Shown in pieces: positions 55,870-64,000 of a stretch of DNA of 64,000 bases. This DNA comes from Nansenia antarctica. Its lineage: Eukaryota; Chordata; Actinopteri; Argentiniformes; Microstomatidae. The stretch's first letter is position 1. Each line of letters begins with the position of its first letter. The notes under the pieces were generated by a model. The model was not told where the DNA came from and did no database searches. It saw only the letters and a program-made list of their open reading frames with translations. A program made the position numbers and the translations under genes. Location: the NCBI GenBank assembly GCA_963989245.1, contig OZ022351.1, positions 26,220,882-26,284,881 on the forward strand, given 5' to 3'.

Positions 55870-55942
55870 GTCTGTCTCTCTTTCTCTTGCATTCTTATCC
55901 TTGCCTCTCTCTCCATCTCTCTCTCTTTCTCTCTCTCTCCCC

Positions 55943-55974
<32 letters not shown>

Positions 55975-56008
55975 TTCTCTTGCATTCTTATCCTTGCCTC
56001 TCTCTCCA

Positions 56009-56039
<31 letters not shown>

Positions 56040-56061
56040 TTCTCTTGCATTCTTATCCTTG

Positions 56062-56095
<34 letters not shown>
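55660..56095. repeat. CT-rich VNTR with TGCATTCTTATCCTTGCC units
   Basis: Five copies of GCATTCTTATCCTTGCCTCT are embedded in (CT)n at ~75-110-bp spacing, each flanked by TCTCTCCATCTC. A true minisatellite rather than simple CT. Confidence 0.92.
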
Positions 56096-56186
56096 CTGGG
56101 AGTCTCAGAGGGAGGCTCAGAGATGTCGTGTTTTCTCTCTATTTTTGAAAGGCTGTCTATGGTGAAGAACAAGGTCTCTTATCAGC

Positions 56187-56187
<1 letters not shown>

Positions 56188-56220
<33 letters not shown>

Positions 56221-56515
56221 CTGTGTTTAGATACAGTGTTTAGCTTAGCATGTAATCATCCACCTATCTGACAGCAGATATGTGAGAGTGAGGACGGGGA
56301 GTGAAGAGAATAGACAAGGAGAAAAGAACGGGGATGATGTAATTGTAAGACTTATAAAAGGACTGAGAGAGAGAGAGAGAGATGCTGTGACTGAACAATA
56401 GTGTACACACCCCATCATTTGTGTCCTCCCTGAAGAGAATGTCGTGTAAACACACATCCTGTGTGCTTGGTATGTTTTCTACCGCCTGTGTAGTTCTGGG
56501 CACTCTCTAATGCCG

Positions 56516-56548
<33 letters not shown>

Positions 56549-56595
56549 AGTTGCGTGTGTGTGTGTGTGTGTGTGTGCGTGTGTGTGTGTGTTGG
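56188..56595. repeat. (TG)n tracts, two clusters
   Basis: TG runs at 56188-56219 and 56515-56595, the second with GTGTAGTTGCG interruptions. Confidence 0.9.
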
Positions 56596-56947
56596 TGGCT
56601 GTGCCCCGGCCTGCTCTGCAGTAGCCCCATGTGATTAATGAGAGGCACATGGGCCGCTGACACTCCAAAGGCTGGCCGACTGCGCTCTGGCCCCACAGGG
56701 GAATCATGGGTAATTTCTGCCACTTCCTGGTCTAAGCGTTCTCTTGGGAGGAGTTGGAGCTGGTGTTGATCCGTGCAGGAGGAGGAGTTAAGGCCACACA
56801 TGATGTCGTAACCCATCGAAACCACTATTCCCGTTCTTGTAACAGTCACTGCTGCAGTCCTGGACACATCTTGGGTGGCAAACTTACTGACCTTGTGCCC
56901 CCCCCTGGCAACAGAACTCAAAGAACTCTCTCTGTTGTTATTGTGCT

Positions 56948-56994
<47 letters not shown>

Positions 56995-56996
56995 TG
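56948..56996. repeat. (ATC)n microsatellite
   Basis: About 15 TCA/ATC units. Confidence 0.94.
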
Positions 56997-57484
56997 TCAT
57001 CCTGTTAGTGTCAACCTTTTTCTGTGTCTGAGTTTAAGACACAGTTTCACTATAGCACATCCCATTACCGAGACATTGGATGAGGTCACCGACTTACCCC
57101 CCCCTCATCTGTCACCCACCGACGGTTACCGTGCCGACGCCAGCATCTACTGGGGGAAGCAGACGTCAAGTCGTAGCAAACAGTAGCCCTGCAATTTCAG
57201 TTGCTCCAATCGAGACTCGACTTTATTCTTGCGACCTCCGACTCGCCAACACTTTTGAATGTTTGAACTACACCTTAACTGTCCCTCTTGAAACCTCCCC
57301 ATCCCCCTGTTCAGTTTCTCTACTGTACATTAACAAAAAACAAAAACAAAACATCCTTCTTCTAGCATTATGACTGCCAAATCACCTTTGGCCCGAGCAG
57401 AGATTACTTTCTCTTGCAATGACTGACGGATAGATGATTCACTTACTTACTTACTTACTTATATACAAATGTATTCGTTGTGTG

Positions 57485-57760
57485 GCCTAGGGTGGTCCAG
57501 TGGACTAGCACCGCGGTCTACATTGCACACTTATAATATGCCCATGTTGGCATGGGTTCGAGTCCGACCCATGCCCTGCTGACATGCCCTCTCTCCCTAC
57601 TCCTTACTTTCCGGTCTTCACTATATTTGTCCAATAACATGAAAAATATTGAAAAATATGAGTGGGACTGACTCCCACTCTCTCGAGAAAATGAATAAAT
57701 ATGTATTTGTTGTAAGCTGGATAAAGGCGTCTGCTAAATGCCAAAAATGTAAAATGTAAA
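57485..57760 (+). mobile_element. tRNA-derived SINE
   Basis: GGTCCAGTGGACTAGCAC as A-box region, ATGGGTTCGAGTCCGACCC as B box, and the tail GGATAAAGGCGTCTGCTAAA. Confidence 0.8.
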
Positions 57761-58899
57761 AAATATGAACGTCTCCTCAAATACCTGAAGTAAACCAGCT
57801 ACGCTATCGAAAAAAGCTAGCAATTCATTCAATGAGGGTATTTGAGCGTGAGGAGTGAGTCTTACCATCTCAACTCTGTTACACGGCCTGACAGACGTCG
57901 GCCCGACATTGCAAGCATCATTTCAGCCAATCATGTCAAAGGATTATCCCCCGCAGCATAACACATAATATAAACATGATATTCTGTGAATTTAGATTGA
58001 GAATTTAAAAGGACTCTAAGAACAACATCATGTTTTATAATAAGGTGCCCACATTTGCATACATAACACGTCCCCCCCCCCCCCCCCCCCCTTCCTATAG
58101 ATCTCCTAGTTCACTGCCTTAATGCCCAGAGCATTAAGCACGTTCACGCTTCGCATATTAAACAGTTGACAGTAAACAGTTCATTTGCCTGCTACTCTTC
58201 TACACTACAAATTGTTTGCACATGTGAAGAGAGTCCTTTAGACCGTATATCTTGTCTCTCTCTCTATCCATCCTCTTCATGTCAAGCTAAGCGGTTCTGT
58301 TCTCAACCAGACGGTAAGTCACACCAGATCTGTAAGTCTCGCAGCTGTTCCATGGATGTGAATCACACAGGGGCGTCCCGGAGACAGGGGGGCGACTGTT
58401 GCCGGGGGGGCATGAGGTCAGTAAGTTTGCCACCCAAGATGTTCGTCCAGGCGCGTCTAAGAGTCTTCTAAGTGTTTTTTCCCCCCCTCAATGAGGTCAT
58501 CTGCACTAGAGCCTTGTGTCGCTTCCAACCATCAGAATGTCAGATTTAATCAAAAATCATTCGGTCCTTTCAGAGCATCACACCACCTATCCATGACCTT
58601 ACGTAAGGAGACCTCCGAACGTCCTTTAAGATGTCATATCGTTAGCCTCATAGCGTAATTGCCTAAGTCATGCTTCACTTGTGGTCAGCCGGGCCATCTT
58701 TGTATGTAGTGTCAAAAATGCCAAAGAGATGACTTGGGCAGATAGTGATTTCGGAATGTAACAAGCATTCTGATAGGCTGATGGCATAGGCAATAATGCA
58801 CAGTGAATCAGCAGTGTTAGGAGAGTAGAGTTAGGCAGATACGTATCTCAATTTGGCCAAAATATGACTTAGGCAGTTATGCTATGAGGCTAACAATAT

Positions 58900-59060
58900 G
58901 TTACATTTTAAAATGTATTTAACCTTTATTTAACCAGAAAGTCCCTTGAGATTAAAATCTATTTTTCGAGGGAGACCTGGCCAAGAAAGCACACCAGTAC
59001 AGATACAAGTTACAACATTGGCAAATAAAAACATAATAAATAACAGACGAGAGATAACAG
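58900..59060 (-). mobile_element. Dispersed repeat fragment
   Basis: TTTAACCTTTATTTAACCAG and TCGAGGGAGACCTGGCCAAG are a recurrent fish repeat pairing; likely a LINE 3' end read in reverse. Confidence 0.5.
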
Positions 59061-59837
59061 ATAAATATTATCAATGGATAATGGGAAGCTACGAACACTC
59101 ACCTGTTCAAACATGATTTGAATGACACACCTACGTAAGCAGTACTCAAGTTGTAAAAGAAAATATGGGGGGATGGTGGATTTTATAATAGGGGGACAAT
59201 TTTAGCATCCCCACAGCGTCAGTGACTTCAGTGTCAGTGACTTCAGTCTCAGTGACTTGGTAAAAAATGTCATTGCATGTGTGCGTGCCCCCTCGCCCAC
59301 AGTTTATTACTCAATATGTGCAAAACTAAATGTTGAAATAGCAGTAATACCACGTTCATTGATAAAATGACATAAGGGATGGAAAGGGGGGATGGCAGTT
59401 TTAGAAGGGGGATGATTTTGACTGTTTTTATCCCCCCTCAACTCGAGTGCTGTACGTAAGTAAGATGTATTCGATGTGCACGACTTAAGAGTGCACAGCG
59501 GCTAGATAGATCTGGCATGGTGCGGCTACAGCGTGCGACACCCAGAAGGTACTGTATCACTCAGAGGTTCTGTATCACTCAGAGGCTGCACCGACGAACC
59601 CACGGGAAGGCATCCAGACGGGAAGCTTCTGTCGCTGAGACGAGGTCTAATTAAGCAATAAGTGATGCCTGGAGTTACCATGGGCCATAAATTGTGGCGT
59701 TTAGATGTTGTTGTTTCTTACAGATCGTCTGGAGGGGGCTGGCAGTGGGGGGGGGGGAGGTGGGGGTGGTGTCCTGGGGTGCAGTTTGTCATCTCGCCGG
59801 CTGCTACTGAGTGGGAGAAATTCCCCTCTGTCACACA

Positions 59838-59872
59838 AGCACACACACACACACACACACACACGCATGCAT

Positions 59873-59919
<47 letters not shown>
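59838..59919. repeat. (CA)n microsatellite
   Basis: CA run with a short GCATGCATG break, preceded by poly-G at 59748. Confidence 0.94.
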
Positions 59920-59923
<4 letters not shown>

Positions 59924-60486
59924 CTCTCTCTCCCTTTCTCTCTCTCTAACACTCTCTGCTCTCTCTCTGTTTCTTTCTCTCACACATTAACACATCCTCA
60001 GCTTTGGGGTGGTAGAAACTATTCAGAACAAAATAAACGGTTGTAGGGATTTGTGTGTTTGGGACGGGACCGCTAGGGGGGTGGGTGAAGGGGGGGGGGG
60101 TTTGTCTCCCGGCAACGTGCAAAACAACCATTCGGCAAGCTTGGCACAATGGACAATAATGTTTTCCGTCTGCGGGTTTTTAACATACAGCTGTGAGGTG
60201 ATTAGTTGTGTCACCACCACCATCATTACTTTTATGCCTAGAAACTTCGTCATGTTGTTGTTTATGGTCTCTTCCTGCTCCTGCGTCGTCTTGGTGACGT
60301 GGTGAAAGTTCCGTTGCCCTGGTAACGTGGCTGGAATCCTGCAGGGGTCTTCATGCGCCACATTCCAATGCCTGGCACCTCTTTTCGAGAGACCTGCATA
60401 TTTCATACAGAGGAGAGGAAGGCTATTTATAGACCATTCACTCACACTATACTCCTTTCACCTTTAGACGAGCTTGGGATTTGGAC

Positions 60487-60487
<1 letters not shown>

Positions 60488-60533
<46 letters not shown>

Positions 60534-60640
60534 CTGTGTATGTGTGTGTATATGTGTGTGTGCCTGTGTGCATGCGTGTGTGTATGTGTGTGTGTGTGTG
60601 TGTGTATGCATGTGCATGTGTGTGTGTGTGTCTGCTGCTG
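60488..60640. repeat. (TG)n microsatellite, interrupted
   Basis: TG run with TATG and GCATGCG variants. Confidence 0.92.
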
Positions 60641-61929
60641 GTTTGGTGCCATAGTGAGAAATATGCTAAGTGGTGTGTACTGTTATAGAGATAGATACCT
60701 TCCTATTCTGTCTAGGGGGTTCCCTTCTCCGTCACAGTAAGAGACTGGATACTAGCCTGTCACTCTGTACCTGTCTGTCCCACTGCTGTAGAAGCTACTT
60801 CATGATGTCTCACATGCCCTTGACCAGACCCTTTAGCATTTTATAACCTCCATTATGTGGTAGCCTATATATCTTGTCTCCTGTCAGTATCGTTGTCAAA
60901 TTCCATGCAAACGCCCCTTTCTGTTAATTGGTCAATCTTTTGTGCCATTTCAGTGGTCACAGTGTTAGTGTGTTAGTTAGCCAGTCCTGTCTCCTCAGGC
61001 CTCCAGCCCCAGATGGCCTCACTGTCAACGGACTGGGAGTCAGACTAGGATCAGCAGCCAAGACCATAACTCTCCCTCTCTCTCTACCCCCAAAACCACG
61101 GTTCAAGCACGGTTCTGCCACCCAAGTTTCTCCCAGAAGTGATGCGCTCAGCCGCTCTGCCAAAGCTCACACATACTCACACACACGCGCAGATGGGGGA
61201 TTTGCATAGCGTTGACGGATGACCGCTTGCCAGTGATAATAATCCTTCCTTGGAAACGGTGAGCGTTTGTGACTCACGTTCATAGCAATTAGCGCACCCA
61301 TGTATCAGAGAATAATGGAGAGAGAGAGAGAGAGAGAATAATGAAGAAAGGAAAAAGAGAGAGAGAGAGAGAGAACAAAAACAAGCGCAGAGGTCCCTTT
61401 CATCTAAACTTCATGTTCCTCGGGAGGTTCGGCAAACACTAGCGCGCTGTCAAAAATAGACGCTTCTGTGTCTGACACGAAAAAGACGCACAGCTGATGC
61501 TATGATCTCACACGCAATAATAACGCGCAATCCTCGAGCGGGCTTCGGAGAGTTTGTTCTATGGAATGACCCCCCCCCCCCGCTAACTGTTGCCGGATTA
61601 GACGAACATGTGTTGTGAGGTGACCCAGAGAAAAGACGGACAGTGTGGTAACAAATTGATTGACACAAAATTATTGTTTTGTAGCGCTGCTTGTCAAAAC
61701 AATCGGTGTTGGCTCAATTCAGACATTCTACAGCAGCAGTTATCCAAGGAAATCCACAATGATAGTTTTCTCCACACTGGTGACACTGTACATCTGCTAT
61801 ATGAAAAGACGCAGCCCATGATATTGTTTTATATGTTACAGTGGGAAAAATGTGGGAAAACGGTTTATGTTGGTATTTCCGGGGACATGGCAGCATAAAA
61901 CGTCGACTTGGTACATGCTGGCATCATCT

Positions 61930-62097
61930 GGTCTAACCCTAACCCTCACCCTAACCCTCACACTAGCACCTAACCCTCACCCTAACCCTCACATTAGCAC
62001 CTAACCCTCACCCTAACCCTCACCCTAGCATCTAACCCTAATCCTTGCACCCTAGCACCTAACCCTAACCCTAGCACCTAACCCTAACCCTAGTTTT
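61930..62097. repeat. Degenerate interstitial telomeric repeats
   Basis: CCCTAA/CCCTCA units interspersed with CTAGCACC, e.g. CTAACCCTAACCCTCACCCT. A telomere-type hexamer variant array about 165 bp long. Confidence 0.85.
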
Positions 62098-62544
62098 CCC
62101 ACATGTACCGTATTCCCACATGTACCGTAACGTATACATACTGAATATAGAATAAGGGCATGATCTATACTGTGTATTTCAGCATAATATTCCCCGTCCA
62201 CCGCTTTCGCACTCAAACACATTAGCTCAGCGATTCCACCAAAGTGTCCCGTCCCCGACAGCCCCGGGGACGGAAAAGAGAGAGATGATTTGATCCCTGA
62301 GTCTCTGCCCGCGGGCCTCTGCTTGTTTGTTATTGCAATTGGAACTTTGTTTTTCGGAGGGAGAGAGGGATTGAGACAGGGAGGGAGGGAGTGATCGTGT
62401 GAAGCCTCCTCGGGATAACGCGAGGGTGAAACGGGAGCGGTGCATCATTCAGGTAATGAGATTCTCTACTCCGGTTAAATCTGAAGCCGCCTGCGTCAGG
62501 GGAAGGACAGACAAAAACACTCTCTTGTCCTGTCTTGGCTCAGT

Positions 62545-62841
62545 CTCTCCACTCTCCCTCTCTCTCCCTCTCCCTCTCTCTCTCTCTTTCTTTATATCTC
62601 CCTCCCTCTCCCTCGTCCTCTCTCTCTCCCTCTCCCTCCCTCTCCCTCTTCCTCTCTCTCCCTCTCCCTCTCTCTCTTTCTTTATCTCTCCCTCTCCCTC
62701 TCCCTCTTCCTCTCTCTCTCCCTCTCCCTCTCCCTCCTTCCCTCCCTCTCCCCTCCCTCTCCCTCCCTCCCTCTCCCCTCCCACTCTCTCTCTCTCCCTC
62801 TCCCCCTCTCCCTCTCTCTCCCTCTCTCTCTCCCTCTCCCC

Positions 62842-62886
<45 letters not shown>
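62545..62886. repeat. CT-rich satellite tract
   Basis: CTCTCCCTCTCC-type pyrimidine run of 0.34 kb. The long open frames across it are composition artefacts. Confidence 0.94.
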
Positions 62887-62889
<3 letters not shown>

Positions 62890-63364
62890 AACTCCCTTCC
62901 GCTGCCTCTTTCATTTCTCATTTCTCGTTTACTCTTTTTTTCCTCTTCCTCCCTGTCTGTCTCCCCTGGCGTGTATCTGGACAGGCTGTTTGTATGCAAA
63001 TGTGTTGCCCAGTGTTTCCCTGGGAGAGCAGGGGGAGAGCAGGGGAGTACCCAGTGGAGTGTCACGGCATGCGGAGGTGAGCGCCGGCTCCCAGCGCGGC
63101 AGGGGAGGGCCGGGGGAGAGTCAGGGGAGAGAGCTTGTTTGTTCGTTTTTTTGGTTCTGTAGTCAACAGCAGGCCCAACTGGTTCTTCCTTCTTTGTTTA
63201 ATCCCTCGTATAATTTTGGGACGTTCCCCCGTGAACCTCCGAGAGGCTAAGCAGACAGCAGACACACGTAACTGCAGATAAATGTAATTGCATCAACTAA
63301 ATCGATCTGCCTTATGGGAACGTAAGGCCGTGGCCCCGCTTTCTTTGACAGTTACATAACAAGA

Positions 63365-63366
<2 letters not shown>

Positions 63367-63428
<62 letters not shown>

Positions 63429-63450
63429 GCATGCGTGTGTGTGTTTCCTC
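63367..63450. repeat. (TG)n microsatellite
   Basis: About 28 TG units, then GCGTGTGCATGCG. Confidence 0.95.
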
Positions 63451-64000
63451 GTGTTTGTTTCTGCCAGTGGCCCATGGAAATAGGACATTCCATCTGGTCT
63501 GTTATTGGCCTGTAAAACTATTCCCCCCTTTTGCTTTTATACTTCGGTCCCCGTCTGCCCCCCAACTAATCTCATTCCCAGGCACTTCCGCCCCAAATGC
63601 CTGGAAGGTCTGGTGGATGGTGGACCGAGGCGTTCAGATTGGCCTTCGTTTTACAGCACAAGGCCGGGGGAATCTCCCGGCCGCATAGCCATTGGCCATT
63701 GGCTTAATCGGCTTAAATCGTCCAACCAATCGTCTCTCTCACAGCACCTCCCCTCAGTGCTTGCACACACATGTGTCTGTGAGCCACGCTTTGTGTGATT
63801 TGCTGAAATCCACGAATGAGTATGTAAATGCGTGTAAATTCACTCCCACTATGGCCAGGTTTGAGTCGTAGTGATTCCAGGCTTATATGTATGTATGTGT
63901 ATATATATATATAACCTGGGGGGGAGGTTAGCCTCTCACAGACCTACTCCCCAACCCTTCTCTTGTTCTCTGCCCTTCTCTGTTACGTCTGTCATAACCC

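Larger units (their letters stand above)
52298..64000 (+). other. sorcs2: sorcs2 intron 1 (start), no further exon seen
   Basis: The family's next coding block (VILILTKY...) does not occur on the plus strand here, so the window ends inside intron 1. Content is microsatellites, SINEs, LINE tails and a telomere-like tract, listed separately. Long intron 1 is also a feature of mammalian SORCS2 as I recall. Confidence 0.75.

Noticed and set aside
55630..56230. 172-192-aa Leu/Ser-rich ORFs
   Set aside because: They translate a CT-rich VNTR.
61608..61898. 96-aa Cys-containing ORF
   Set aside because: No recognised domain, no splice context, and short length; consistent with chance within intron 1.
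62399..63250. 283-aa ORF
   Set aside because: Most of it translates a CT satellite. Flanking residues show no family.

Overview
The window reads as a teleost fish nuclear genome. It has spliced vertebrate genes with GT-AG introns, dense CA/GT and CT/GA microsatellites, several tRNA-derived SINE families whose tails end in the fish-type motif GTCGCTTTGGAT, LINE 3' ends, hAT-like MITEs, and a BEL/Pao retrotransposon. No prokaryotic signal is present. The species cannot be named from the sequence. All splice models were made by eye.

Layout, left to right. (1) 4356-18424, minus strand: an apparently intact eight-exon stra8 gene (stimulated by retinoic acid 8, a meiosis-entry regulator), predicted 344 aa. 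Introns 3 and 4 are filled with transposon remnants, including a fossil of an uncharacterised PIN-like/Cys-rich protein family. (2) 138-2145 and 21154-26020: two direct copies of one block of about 2 kb that bracket stra8. The right copy carries later insertions, namely a 248-bp MITE and a 2.9-kb non-autonomous LTR element with indistinguishable LTRs; the left copy carries a SINE. (3) 18425-20891: the stra8 upstream region with tandem CCAAT units, a THAP-domain exon with a frame break, and an unidentified minus-strand terminal exon. (4) 26389-32569: a young BEL/Pao element (380-bp LTRs, 2 differences by eye, 5-bp target duplication) with a frame break between RNase H and integrase. (5) 34619-36798: tada2b (+), two coding exons, with a large glycine-rich insertion. 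(6) 39881-42143: grpel1 (-), four coding exons, convergent with tada2b. (7) 42144-51943: intergenic, with SINEs, LINE ends, microsatellites and a CpG-rich NRF1-type site. (8) 51944-52297: first coding exon of sorcs2 (+). The rest of the window (52298-64000) is its intron 1, very rich in microsatellites, with a degenerate interstitial telomere tract.

The order tada2b-grpel1-sorcs2 matches what I recall of human 4p16.1, which supports those three calls. stra8 is on 7q33 in human, so its position next to tada2b is a fish-side arrangement. The genes do not form a pathway: Stra8 acts in germ-cell meiotic entry, Tada2b in SAGA chromatin acetylation, Grpel1 in mitochondrial protein import, and Sorcs2 is a neuronal sorting receptor. 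The most interesting structure is the stra8 locus. The gene is widely reported missing from several teleost lineages, and here it is intact but sits between long direct repeats, and one of its own 5' splice sites has been multiplied into a minisatellite.
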